Shown piece by piece: positions 1-8,171 of a stretch of DNA of 20,702 nt (its first letter is position 1; each line of letters starts with the position of its first letter). The notes under the pieces were generated by a model. That model saw nothing but the letters and a program-made list of their open reading frames with translations. It was not told where the DNA came from and searched no databases. The stretch is from assembly GCA_015229045.1 (NCBI GenBank), contig JADGCJ010000050.1, positions 1-20,702 on the forward strand, written 5' to 3'. Both the position numbers and the translations under genes were made by a program. Origin of the DNA: Magnetococcales bacterium. GTDB lineage: Bacteria; Pseudomonadota; Magnetococcia; Magnetococcales; DC0425bin3.

Positions 1-46
1 CAGGACTCTGTCCTGGACCTGCCAGGGAGCCAGCCCCCTGGACCCC
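1..46. repeat. Half of a multi-hairpin intergenic repeat (left window end)
   Basis: Two GC-rich palindromes lie in tandem. The first pairs CAGGAC (1-6) with GTCCTG (10-15) around a TCT loop. The second pairs CCAGGG (22-27) with CCCTGG (36-41). The first 14 bases are identical to the last 14 bases of the window (20689-20702). The right end carries the preceding hairpin of what looks like the same unit, so the contig appears to be cut inside a dispersed repeat. The hairpins could act in RNA as terminators or stabilisers. Which function applies, if any, cannot be told from this one copy. Confidence 0.7.
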
Positions 47-109
47 GATTTGTTGCCGGGTACTGAATAGTTACACAGAAAGATGTACGGAACAAAGACT
101 GGAGAGACC

Positions 110-994
110 ATGAAGCCAGGATTGGACACCCTACCCGAAACCCCCTCCGGCACGAAGGTGCGCAAGGATCGGCCTTGCTGCCTGAAGAAATCGCGGCGGC
201 GGCGCGGCGATGCCGAACGGATCGACAAGAGTGAGCAATGGTCCTGGATAAGATTCTCGGCACTGTTTGGCACTCTTGGGGCTGTTGTCCTGTTATTGCA
301 TGAACGGTTTATTGGACCTCTCTCTGGGAATGATCTGCACGAGACCCTTGTCGGCCCCCTGTTGTTGGCCCTGGTCCTGGGCTGGTTGTTGGCCTCCTAC
401 CCCGTGCAACATTTGTTGCACAAGATACATCAAGGGCTTGTGTGGTGGATTGTCATTCTGAGCCTTGTGCTTGGTTTCACTTTTAAAGCAGAAATGCTGC
501 ATGTGCTGGATCGCGTCATGGCCAGTCTCATCCCTCGTTTCGGATACGAAGAGCAACCCGGCTCCATGACCTTCTATCGGGCAGCAAACGGCCATTTTTA
601 TATCGAAGCGCTGATCAATCGCCAGCCGGTCAGTTTTCTGGTGGACACCGGCGCCAGTGGCATCATCCTCCCCCCTCGGATCGCCCGCAAACTTGGCTTC
701 CATGTGGAGGATCTCAACTACAACCAAACCTTCTCCACAGCCAATGGCAACGTCCGTGTGGCCTCGGTCGTCCTGGATGACCTCAGGTTGGGAGATTTGC
801 ACATGCAAGGCGTTGCGGCCAACGTCAATGGTGTGCCCATGCGCACGGCCCTGCTGGGTATGCAGTTTTTCAACCAAATGCTGGCCTGGGAGGTCAAGGG
901 AGATGTCCTGACCGTTCGCTGGCATACCAAGAAGGAATCGTCGCCCGACAGCGACGCGACGGCAGTCCGGGACGAAGCTCAACAAGGGCGTTGA
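110..994 (+). CDS. Membrane-anchored retropepsin-like aspartic protease (clan AA, TIGR02281-type)
   Basis: The 294-residue protein has a basic, Arg/Lys-rich N-terminus followed by three hydrophobic segments at about residues 47-66, 80-98 and 108-126. A C-terminal retropepsin-like domain covers about residues 152-275. It contains the catalytic motif DTGAS at 179-183, preceded by FLV, and the second conserved hydrophobic-G strand (ALLGMQFF) near its end. Such single-domain proteases act as dimers, each chain giving one aspartate. The domain is probably outside the inner membrane, but the topology is an inference. An upstream in-frame ATG at 83 has no good ribosome site. The ATG at 110 has GGAG five bases upstream, so I chose it. 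The substrate is unknown. The protease assignment is firm, the family subtype less so. Confidence 0.85.
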   Translation: MKPGLDTLPETPSGTKVRKDRPCCLKKSRRRRGDAERIDKSEQWSWIRFSALFGTLGAVVLLLHERFIGPLSGNDLHETLVGPLLLALVLGWLLASYPVQHLLHKIHQGLVWWIVILSLVLGFTFKAEMLHVLDRVMASLIPRFGYEEQPGSMTFYRAANGHFYIEALINRQPVSFLVDTGASGIILPPRIARKLGFHVEDLNYNQTFSTANGNVRVASVVLDDLRLGDLHMQGVAANVNGVPMRTALLGMQFFNQMLAWEVKGDVLTVRWHTKKESSPDSDATAVRDEAQQGR

Positions 995-1144
995 CAAAAA
1001 AGAGCCGGACCTCTATCCACTCCCCGGCCATGAGGTGCGCCTTGTCGCTCCCCGGATGGGTGCTGGAGAAAAAAAGGACAAGATATCCATGATGATGTGG
1101 GGGTGTTCGCGTTGAACGTGACCATGACAAACAAGGGGAAAAAA

Positions 1145-1756
1145 ATGGATCAAAAGGCGCATTGGGAAGAGGTTTACAGCAAGAAGAAGGTCAATGAAAC
1201 CAGTTGGTATCAAAAAATTCCACTGACTTCCCTGACTCTGATCGAAAACGCCGCCTTGCAAGAAGATGGGGCCATCATCGATGTCGGCGGTGGGGCGTCG
1301 ACCCTGGTGGACCACCTTATGACGGCCGGCTACCAGAATCTGACCGTCCTGGACATCTCCTCCGAAGCCCTGGAAAACGCCCGCCTGCGCCTCCTCGATC
1401 GGGAGGGAGAGGTCGCCTGGATCGACGCCGACGTCACGGATTTTGACAGCCGGATCACCTTTGACCTCTGGCACGACCGGGCGGTCTTTCACTTTTTTAC
1501 ACAACCCGAGCAACGACGCGCCTACGTCGCCAGCCTTGAGAAACATCTCAAACCCCATGGCCATGCCATCATCGCCACTTTTGCCATGGATGGACCAACA
1601 CAGTGCAGCAAACTTGAGATCGTTCGCTATACACCAGAGCTACTCCATAAGGAACTCGGCCCCCATTTCGAGCTTTTGGAGACCGTCTCCGAAATACACA
1701 CCACGCCCAAAAATAAAAAGCAAAGTTTTATCTATTGCCGATTTCGCCGGCTTTAG
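1145..1756 (+). CDS. Class I SAM-dependent methyltransferase
   Basis: The 203-residue protein begins MDQKAHWEEVYSKK, the usual opening of small Methyltransf_25/UbiE-like enzymes. The SAM-binding glycine loop is IIDVGGGAS at residues 44-52. The acidic end of strand 2 follows (VLDIS), then WIDADV and the DLWHDRAVFHF segment typical of this group. The open frame extends upstream to 1097, but AGGGG at 1134-1138 sits six bases before the ATG at 1145, which fixes the start. The enzyme is a complete single domain and probably cytoplasmic. The methyl acceptor cannot be read from the sequence. It lies 150 bp after the protease gene on the same strand, so co-transcription is possible but not shown. Confidence 0.85.
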   Translation: MDQKAHWEEVYSKKKVNETSWYQKIPLTSLTLIENAALQEDGAIIDVGGGASTLVDHLMTAGYQNLTVLDISSEALENARLRLLDREGEVAWIDADVTDFDSRITFDLWHDRAVFHFFTQPEQRRAYVASLEKHLKPHGHAIIATFAMDGPTQCSKLEIVRYTPELLHKELGPHFELLETVSEIHTTPKNKKQSFIYCRFRRL

Positions 1757-1817
1757 AATAGGCCGATGTGCAAAACAAGAGCAGCTCCCGCCTTTTGCAA
1801 GCTAACCTTGAGGGCAA

Positions 1818-1858
1818 AAAAACCAAAGGCGGACCCCCCTCCTGAGGGAGTCCGCCTT
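1818..1858 (-). terminator. Rho-independent terminator of the EAL gene
   Basis: Nine base pairs form between 1826-1834 (AAGGCGGAC) and 1850-1858 (GTCCGCCTT), with further C/G pairing inside. Read on the minus strand, the stem is followed by TTTGGTTTTTTT. It lies about 90 bases past the stop codon of the minus-strand EAL gene. The plus-strand side has no T-run, so it most likely ends only minus-strand transcription. Confidence 0.8.
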
Positions 1859-1946
1859 GAAACCAACCCGGGTGTCCCTCCAACACCGCTCGGAAACACC
1901 GGCAAGGCAAGGGGCAATCCGGTTTATCCGTCTCTCCGGGCAACGA

Positions 1947-3242
1947 TCAACTGCCCTCGACAACCCCCTCATCCCAGCGCACGTCACAACAAAGCACATG
2001 CAGTTTGCCCCCGATACGCACCGAAACGGAGAGCGTAATCGAGGTGTTCAAGCTGGAAATGGAACGGAACGGGGGCGAGGATTGCACAATGGACGGATGA
2101 CGAATCGATTCGGTAAAAATGGAACGCCGTGTCCATGTGGAACCCACCGAATCTTCCAGGGGAAGATGCCGGGGATCGTTGTGGGCGGACTGGTGGTGAC
2201 CGTAGATATGCTGGCCAACCTGGACACCATGCTCGTTGAGCAGATAGAGCCGCTCAGTCCGTCCGCGTTGCAGAATGGCCTGGCCGGCGTCATCCAGGGT
2301 TTGACCATCACCAATGCCCCAGGCGCAATCCATGAAATCGTTGGTCAAGTCGGAGAGATCGGTTTTGAGAGCGCGCGTCTGGCGGGCCAGGGCACGCTCG
2401 TGTTTCTCGGCCAGATCGGCGAAGAAACCGCTGCTGAAGCGGACATCCTTGCGCATGGGGCGGGGATGAGCACCACCGAAAAAGTGTCCCTGCACAAAGT
2501 CGGCACTGGTTTCCATGGCCACAATGGCCTCCTCCGCAGACTCAATCTTCTCCAACAACACCAGGCAGCCCGAAGCATGAATCAAGGAGACAAGCTTGTT
2601 CAGCATGCGCATGGCCTGGGGGTGCTGCATGGCATTTTCGACGAAGGTGCGCTTCAGTTTGACAATGTCAGGGCGCAGGGTCCAGAGTCGGTCGAGGTTG
2701 GCGATACCGGAACTGTAATCGTCAAAGGCGATCAGGGTACCCAGCTTGCGCAAGCCCTCCATCGTGCGGACAATCTTGTCGCTACCTACTTCCGAATGCT
2801 CGCGCAGAGCGACCACGACCTGATGCGGCTTCAGACCGACACGCTCCAGGATGGCACCGAGGATCTCGATATCCTGGCCTCCCTGACTCATCAGAATCTT
2901 GGGGTGAAGGTTGATGAAGAGCCAACGCTCCTTCATGTTGGCATCGTTGAAATTCCTGAAATGCTGATACTGCCGGAGCTGATCCATCTGGATCACGGTC
3001 TCCGGAGGAACCCTCGAAAAGATGTTGAAAGAGGTCAGAGGCCCTTCATCGGGCTTACCTGGATCGATACCGCTGAAGATGGCTTCGACCCCGACCTGCC
3101 TTTGATGGGCAAGGCTGAAGACCGACTGAAAATGGCTGAACAAACGCAGACCCTGGAACTCCCCAACCAAACGATCCCCTTCCAGGTGTGTGGACTGGTC
3201 CAGGAAGTCGAAGATTCTGTTGTTTTCATCGGACGCTGTCAT
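1947..3242 (-). CDS. EAL-domain protein with degenerate site and YkuI-like C-terminal domain
   Basis: The 431-residue protein has an EAL (c-di-GMP phosphodiesterase-type) domain at about residues 30-260 and a C-terminal alpha/beta domain at about 300-420. The latter resembles the PAS/PDC-like domain of Bacillus YkuI. Retained active-site positions are E53 (VEAI), N111 (INLHP), D174-D175 (FDDYSSG), K195, E231 and Q251 (VQG). The glutamate of the usual E-I/L-T-E motif is replaced by Ala145 (VALRE), and the KxD motif reads KLK. I infer weak or absent hydrolysis and a likely role as a c-di-GMP receptor. The open frame reaches 3302, but the ATG at 3242 has TTGGAG seven bases upstream and is preferred. 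There are no membrane segments, so it is cytoplasmic. The gene stands alone with its own terminator. Confidence 0.85.
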   Translation of the reverse strand: MTASDENNRIFDFLDQSTHLEGDRLVGEFQGLRLFSHFQSVFSLAHQRQVGVEAIFSGIDPGKPDEGPLTSFNIFSRVPPETVIQMDQLRQYQHFRNFNDANMKERWLFINLHPKILMSQGGQDIEILGAILERVGLKPHQVVVALREHSEVGSDKIVRTMEGLRKLGTLIAFDDYSSGIANLDRLWTLRPDIVKLKRTFVENAMQHPQAMRMLNKLVSLIHASGCLVLLEKIESAEEAIVAMETSADFVQGHFFGGAHPRPMRKDVRFSSGFFADLAEKHERALARQTRALKTDLSDLTNDFMDCAWGIGDGQTLDDAGQAILQRGRTERLYLLNEHGVQVGQHIYGHHQSAHNDPRHLPLEDSVGSTWTRRSIFTESIRHPSIVQSSPPFRSISSLNTSITLSVSVRIGGKLHVLCCDVRWDEGVVEGS

Positions 3243-3446
3243 GTTCGGACTCCAAAAGGGACGATGAGGCGGTTGCAAGCCCCTAACAAGATAGCAAATC
3301 ATATCCTTATGGGAAGTATCTATTTTTTCTTCTCGCGTAACTTAGTGTTTTTAAAATTATTATTTAGATCGGGAAAAATTTCATCAAAAAATCCAGGGAT
3401 CCCCTCGACGGAACAACGCAGCAAGTGCGCAGGCAGGGCGTCCAAC

Positions 3447-3470
3447 AAAAAAACCGGCCCCATGCCGGGG
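3447..3470 (-). terminator. Rho-independent terminator of the dsrABL operon
   Basis: CCGGC (3454-3458) pairs with GCCGG (3464-3468). On the minus strand this hairpin is followed directly by seven T residues (A-run 3447-3453). It lies about 60 bases past the dsrL stop. The rest of 3243-3530 is AT-rich, shows no credible ORF, and must hold the promoter of the EAL gene. Confidence 0.8.
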
Positions 3471-3530
3471 AGCAACAACGAAACCAGGCATGGGACCAGT
3501 CTTACTTCAAGAAGATGTCAATTCAGTGGG

Positions 3531-5411
3531 TTACAAACCCATACCCATTTGAATATACCCACAGGGGCAGGCCATGTTACAGACGTGGCAGCCATTGCAG
3601 CGGGTATAATCGGTGTGCATCACCTGGCCCTTGGGCCGTTTCAGATCACGCGAGATGGCCTCGCGTGGACAGAAGATGCGGCAGCGATCACAGACAAAAC
3701 ACTGTCCACAGCTCATGCAGCGTTTTGCTTCCGTCAAGGCCTGCTCGGTCGTGAGAGTGCTGAAGATTTCCTTGAAACCTTTGGTAGCCTCCTCAGCCGG
3801 GATCTGCTCCTCTTCGTTACGCGACACGGGCTTGTAAAAATCCAGCCGCATGTCGGTATGCCGTACAGGCCTCCCCTTGGGCGGCGGAGAGTAGTGCTTG
3901 GAGAGCAGGAAGGCATCGATGGCCTGGGCGGCAATCCGGCCCTGACCCACCGAGCGGGTGGAGATGCCCAGTCCCAGGACATCACCACCAGCGAAAACCC
4001 CTTGCTGCTCGGTCTGCATGGAATTGGAGGCTGTCACCCAACCCCATTTGTTGGCAAACGCGGAGAGATCGCCCACCAGTTCCGGCACCTGACCGATACC
4101 GACGATCACCGTGTCCACCGGCAGAGTGAACTCGTCACCCGGAATGGGTTCCGGGCTGCGCCGACCCGACTTGTCGGGTTTGCCCAACTGCATGCGCTGA
4201 CAAACGATGGCGGTCACCCGGCCACCCTCCCGCACCAGGGCTTTTGGCGCCGCGAGAAACTCAAACTTGATGCCTTCGTGTTCAGCCTCCACGACGTCCT
4301 TGGCGATGGCCGGCATCTCCGTCTTGGTACGACGATAGAGGATGGTCACTTCGGAATACTTGGAGACCCTGAGCGACGCCCGTGCCGAATCGACGGCAAT
4401 CTTGGCGGTCATGTGGGTGCCCTCTTCCTTGTGGACCTCGCTGTCGTAGGCCTGTTCGGCGGCCAGCATGGCTTTTTCGTCACCGCTGTCCTGGGCCTTT
4501 TCCAACTCGGCTTGCAGGCGCAGGGAGACGCGGGCGGCATCCACGGCGCTGTCGCCACCGCCGATCACCACCACCCGGCTGCCCACCTCCACCTTGGCCC
4601 CGGTATTGACCCGATTCAAAAAGGATGCCCCGGTAAAGACATTGGCGGCCCCCTCCTCACCGGCAATGCCCAGATTGCTCCCCTTGTGGGCACCGATGCC
4701 CAGATAGACCGCATCGAAATCCTTGCGCAGCTGCTCGAAGGAGATCTCCTTGCCGATGCGGGTATTCAGCTTCAGCTCCACCCCGAGATCGAGAATGTTT
4801 TGCACCTCGGCATCCAGGATTTCATCCGGCAGGCGGTAGCGGGGAATGCCGTAGCGCAGCATGCCGCCGGTCTTGCCGAAGGCCTCGAAAATGGTCACCG
4901 AGTGGCCACGCCGGGCCAGTTGATAGGCACAGGAGAGACCTGTCGGACCGGCGCCGATCACGGCGACCTTCCGGCGGGTACTCTCTTCCGTCAGCTTCTT
5001 CAGTTTGAGTTTGCGGCGCAGGCCGTGATCACCGATGAACCGTTCCATATTGTTGATGGCGACCGATCCATCCTCCTTGTGCTGCCGGTTGCAGCCGGTC
5101 TCGCAGGGATGCGGACAGATACGACCGTGGGTTGCCGGCATCGGATTCTTGTCGGTCAGGGTGTACCAGGCCTCGTCCAGGGCTTCATCCGTGGACCTCT
5201 TGAACATTTGCGCCTGGGCAATGACCGTCAGATAGCCACGAATATCCTCACTGGAGGGACATTCGTGCCGACACGGCGGTTGACGTTGGACATAGGTGGG
5301 GCATTTCCAGCTCGCTCCGTTGCGCACCACCACCTCTTCGCCGGCGAAAGGCTTGAGCATGCCATTCACCTGGGCGCGCGACAGTCCTTCTTTCAAAATA
5401 CTGGTCTGCAT
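3531..5411 (-). CDS. dsrL: DsrL: NAD(P)H-linked iron-sulfur flavoprotein of the Dsr pathway
   Basis: The 626-residue protein is built like a GltD small subunit. A Cys-rich N-terminal [4Fe-4S] domain has cysteines 37, 47, 51, 99, 103 and 107. An FAD Rossmann motif GAGPTG lies at 153-158 and a second nucleotide motif VVIGGGDSA at 281-289. A GG-D FAD-closing motif (FAGGD) is at about 473-477. A C-terminal two-cluster ferredoxin domain has CxxCxxxCxxC from 565 and CxxCxxxC from 605. In sulfur oxidisers DsrL takes electrons from DsrAB and reduces NAD(P)+. The position directly after dsrB (38 bp) supports the name over a generic GltD. There is an unusual ~50-residue insertion at about 300-350 that repeats the preceding helix. 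GAGGAA lies nine bases before the ATG. Confidence 0.9.
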   Translation of the reverse strand: MQTSILKEGLSRAQVNGMLKPFAGEEVVVRNGASWKCPTYVQRQPPCRHECPSSEDIRGYLTVIAQAQMFKRSTDEALDEAWYTLTDKNPMPATHGRICPHPCETGCNRQHKEDGSVAINNMERFIGDHGLRRKLKLKKLTEESTRRKVAVIGAGPTGLSCAYQLARRGHSVTIFEAFGKTGGMLRYGIPRYRLPDEILDAEVQNILDLGVELKLNTRIGKEISFEQLRKDFDAVYLGIGAHKGSNLGIAGEEGAANVFTGASFLNRVNTGAKVEVGSRVVVIGGGDSAVDAARVSLRLQAELEKAQDSGDEKAMLAAEQAYDSEVHKEEGTHMTAKIAVDSARASLRVSKYSEVTILYRRTKTEMPAIAKDVVEAEHEGIKFEFLAAPKALVREGGRVTAIVCQRMQLGKPDKSGRRSPEPIPGDEFTLPVDTVIVGIGQVPELVGDLSAFANKWGWVTASNSMQTEQQGVFAGGDVLGLGISTRSVGQGRIAAQAIDAFLLSKHYSPPPKGRPVRHTDMRLDFYKPVSRNEEEQIPAEEATKGFKEIFSTLTTEQALTEAKRCMSCGQCFVCDRCRIFCPREAISRDLKRPKGQVMHTDYTRCNGCHVCNMACPCGYIQMGMGL

Positions 5412-5449
5412 GAGTGCGGTTCCTCTTCCCCTGGTGACGATGGTACCGC

Positions 5450-6523
5450 TCAGATCCGGACCATGGTGGACCGGTTGAACGTCAAGAGGGCATCGGAGCT
5501 GTCTTCGATGTGGTAACGGGTGAAGGGGAAGCCCGTCACTTCAAAGAAACGTTGCCAACCGATCCGTTCAATCCACTCCCCGACACGCTCGTAGGGTCTG
5601 CCGCCCTTTTTGTAAGCTTCGAGAATGGTGCGCACTGCCTGTCCCACTTCCGGCCAGCGGGGCGGGTTGTTGGGCAGGCCCCACACGGCGAGCTTCATCA
5701 GGGTCGGCGGGGTCCGGGCGTTGGAGGTCTTGCCACCCACCCAGATGGAGAGGGTGTCGGTCTCCGAGTCGCGGATCTCCATGCTTGGGCACTGACCGTG
5801 GCAAGCGCCGCAGTACATGCACTTTTCCTTCACCACTTCCACCGAATCATGCCCATTGACCACCGCTGGCCGAATGGCGGCCACCGGGCAGATCGCGACC
5901 ACCTTGGGCAGTTCGCAAATCTGCATGTTGCTGTGGTTGATGCGTGGTGGATGGTGATGCTGCACGATCACGGAGATGTCGGCATGGCTGGAGCAGTTGA
6001 TCTGGCAGCAGGAGGAGGAGATATGCACCCGGTTGGGCATCCGTTCGTTCTTGAAGTCGTCGATCAGTTCGTCGAGCAGGGCCTTCACCGAGCCGGCAGC
6101 GTCGGATCCGGGCAGGTTGCAGTGCATCCAACCCTGGGTATGGGCCACGTTGGACACCGAGGGTCCGGTCCCACCAACGGGGAACTTCAAGCTCCCCTCC
6201 ACTTCGTTGATCAACGGCTGGATCGAGGCTTCGTTGTCGACCAGAAATTCGACGTTGGCGCGGGTCGTGAAGCGCAGGAATCCTTTGCAATACTTGTCGG
6301 CGATCGCGCAAATCTCCCGCACCTTGTCGGCGCTCAGGGTGCGCGGGGAGCCGGCGCGGATGGTCCAAATCTTGTCCCCACTTTCAGCCACATGGACCAG
6401 CACGCCCGGGCGAACCCGTTCGTGGTAATCCCATTTGCCATAGTTCTTCAGCATGACCGGATGCAGGTTGACCTTGTAGTCGGGTGCGCCCTGATCACGA
6501 GGCGCCATCTTGGTTTCGCTCAT
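5450..6523 (-). CDS. dsrB: Dissimilatory sulfite reductase beta subunit, DsrB
   Basis: The 357-residue subunit of the cytoplasmic siroheme enzyme DsrAB converts between sulfite and sulfide-level sulfur. The siroheme/[4Fe-4S] ligands appear as C135 (GWMHC) and C172, C173, C177 (CCxxxC), the arrangement typical of DsrB. An inserted ferredoxin domain follows, with C212 and the cluster C235, C238, C241, C245 (CMYCGACHGQC). Length is normal for the family. The frame is open to 6601, but MSETK at 6523 with GGAG ten bases upstream is the likely start. The gene lies between dsrA (35 bp upstream) and dsrL. The oxidative direction is inferred from the neighbouring dsrL, not from DsrB residues. Confidence 0.95.
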   Translation of the reverse strand: MSETKMAPRDQGAPDYKVNLHPVMLKNYGKWDYHERVRPGVLVHVAESGDKIWTIRAGSPRTLSADKVREICAIADKYCKGFLRFTTRANVEFLVDNEASIQPLINEVEGSLKFPVGGTGPSVSNVAHTQGWMHCNLPGSDAAGSVKALLDELIDDFKNERMPNRVHISSSCCQINCSSHADISVIVQHHHPPRINHSNMQICELPKVVAICPVAAIRPAVVNGHDSVEVVKEKCMYCGACHGQCPSMEIRDSETDTLSIWVGGKTSNARTPPTLMKLAVWGLPNNPPRWPEVGQAVRTILEAYKKGGRPYERVGEWIERIGWQRFFEVTGFPFTRYHIEDSSDALLTFNRSTMVRI

Positions 6524-6558
6524 GTAGTCAATACTCCGTGCAGAATCTGGACAATGGA

Positions 6559-7848
6559 TTATCGCTGTGCGGCTTCGGTCGTTTCGGGTTCTTTGTTCCA
6601 AACCGGGGGCATCTTGGTTTGTTCGCCACCAAAACGGCTTGGGGCCAACTCCTCGAATTTGATATAAGGGCTGCTGCGGGGACGCATCACCATGCGGGCA
6701 TCCGGCTCAATGCCGATACCGGCCAGGAAGGTCGACAGGCCCACACGGGCGATGAATTCGCCAACCCGCTCGTGATCCATGCCGTTGTCGTTCCAAAACT
6801 CCCAGACGCGTTCGACGAACTCGGTCAGTTTGTCCAGATCTTCGTCGGACTCCAGCTTCATGAAGGGGACGATCATGATGCCGATGGTGTCGCCGATCTT
6901 CAGGGTCCGCTTGCCACCCATGCAGATGGTCACCCCTTTATCCTTGCCGGGCTTCAAGGCCTTGTGCATGACGTTGATGCAGTGCATGCAGCGGACGCAG
7001 TCCTGATGCTCCACGGCGATGGTATCGTCATCTTTCAAGGAGATGCACTTGGTGGGGCAGCGGGTCAGCACGTTGTCGATCACATAGGACCGGCCTTTGG
7101 CCTTGATGAACTCCTTCACCTTGCCTTGATTGATCTGCATCTCGCCGCGCCAGGTGCCCATGATCGGCATGTCGGAGCGCATCATGGCGTTGGCGCAGTC
7201 GTTCGGGCAGCCAGAGAGTTTGAACTTGAATTTGTAGACAAATTCGGGACGGTGCAGATAGTGGATGAAGGTGTCGGTCAGGTGTTTGGTGACCTTCATC
7301 GTGTCGTAGCAGGCCATTTCGCAGCGGGCCTCGCCGACGCAGCACTGCAAGGTCCGCAGAGCGCCACCGGAACCGCCGATGTCCCAGCCATTTTCCATCA
7401 GCTCTTCGGCGACGGACATGGATTGGTCATTGTCAAAACCCAACAGCAGCACGTCACCGCTCATGCCGTGGAGTTGCAGAATGCCGGCGCCATGTTTCTC
7501 GGAGATATCCGCCAGTTGGCGAAGATTTTTCGTGCTGTACACCCAACCTGGCGGCTCGATGACGCGCACGGTGTGAAATTGTGCCAGATCCGGATATTTG
7601 TCCGCTTTCTGGGAAAGACGGGCAATGACGCCGCCGCCATAGCCAGGCACGTTCAAAACCGTACCGATCCAGTAGTTCCAACGATTCTCGTAGGACTCAT
7701 TCAGCTGATTCAGGAGTTGTCCAACCTGGGGCCGTTTCTTGGAATATGCCTTCAAATCCGTCACAAAGCTGGGCCAGCCACCCGACTCCAGTTGGTCCAG
7801 GAGGGGTGTGTTCAATTCCATCTTCTTGGCATCATTTTTGACACTCAT
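6559..7848 (-). CDS. dsrA: Dissimilatory sulfite reductase alpha subunit, DsrA
   Basis: The 429-residue catalytic subunit pairs with DsrB in an alpha2beta2 siroheme enzyme. Siroheme-[4Fe-4S] ligands are C170 and C176 (CxxxxxC), then C214 and C218 (GCPNDC). The ferredoxin insert has C264 and C268 (RCPTKC) followed by C284, C287 and C290 (CVRCMHC). The substrate-channel segment GWVYSTKNLRQLAD is present. The open frame extends to 7887. The ATG at 7848 has AAGGGGAG seven bases upstream and is clearly the start. This is the first gene of the dsrABL operon. Its promoter must lie in the AT-rich stretch 7849-8171, where I could not define convincing -35/-10 boxes. Confidence 0.96.
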   Translation of the reverse strand: MSVKNDAKKMELNTPLLDQLESGGWPSFVTDLKAYSKKRPQVGQLLNQLNESYENRWNYWIGTVLNVPGYGGGVIARLSQKADKYPDLAQFHTVRVIEPPGWVYSTKNLRQLADISEKHGAGILQLHGMSGDVLLLGFDNDQSMSVAEELMENGWDIGGSGGALRTLQCCVGEARCEMACYDTMKVTKHLTDTFIHYLHRPEFVYKFKFKLSGCPNDCANAMMRSDMPIMGTWRGEMQINQGKVKEFIKAKGRSYVIDNVLTRCPTKCISLKDDDTIAVEHQDCVRCMHCINVMHKALKPGKDKGVTICMGGKRTLKIGDTIGIMIVPFMKLESDEDLDKLTEFVERVWEFWNDNGMDHERVGEFIARVGLSTFLAGIGIEPDARMVMRPRSSPYIKFEELAPSRFGGEQTKMPPVWNKEPETTEAAQR

Positions 7849-8171
7849 GCAGCGACTCCCCTTGAAAGACTTGTGGGTTTTGGACATCTGTTTGATAGAA
7901 AGAAAATTGATCGGTGATAAATGGATTTATTAACATATCAGAACATGGTCACATTCTAAAATAGACTCTGATTGGCTTCTTAACCCAAAAAACTTCCATA
8001 TGCAACCCAATCTTTCCTGATAGGCCCATTTTTAAAAATTTTCATCCTCTTCATCTGCACGGGAAACGCGACATCGCCAACCGAATGGACCGGCAAGCCT
8101 GGGTTTTCACTTTTCAACGCCGTCTGTAAAGATTACTGTTGGGGGGTTTTCACATCATCCACGACCATGTC
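7849..8171. other. Divergent intergenic region between dsrA and the GH13 gene
   Basis: These 323 bases are clearly more AT-rich than the flanking genes, especially 7900-8050, and hold no credible ORF. They must contain the promoters for dsrABL (leftward) and the GH13 gene (rightward). I see AT-rich runs around 7910-7970 and 8030-8045 but no confident promoter boxes, operator palindrome or riboswitch. A TTG-started extension of the GH13 frame begins at 8139 but lacks a ribosome site. Confidence 0.55.

Noticed and set aside
1769..1799. TGCAAAA/TTTTGCA inverted repeat after the methyltransferase gene
   Set aside because: The stem is AT-rich with a 17-base loop and no T-tract, so it is not a convincing terminator.
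3531..7848. Sulfate-reducer interpretation of dsrAB
   Set aside because: dsrL directly after dsrB points to the oxidative pathway. Not absolute, since some dsrL types occur with reductive enzymes.
1857..7917. Very long open frames on the plus strand (1857-5516, 5510-6667, 6484-7917)
   Set aside because: They lie antisense to the EAL gene and dsrL/dsrB/dsrA, whose products are unmistakable. The frames are open because of GC-rich codon use. Their translations show no recognisable domain.
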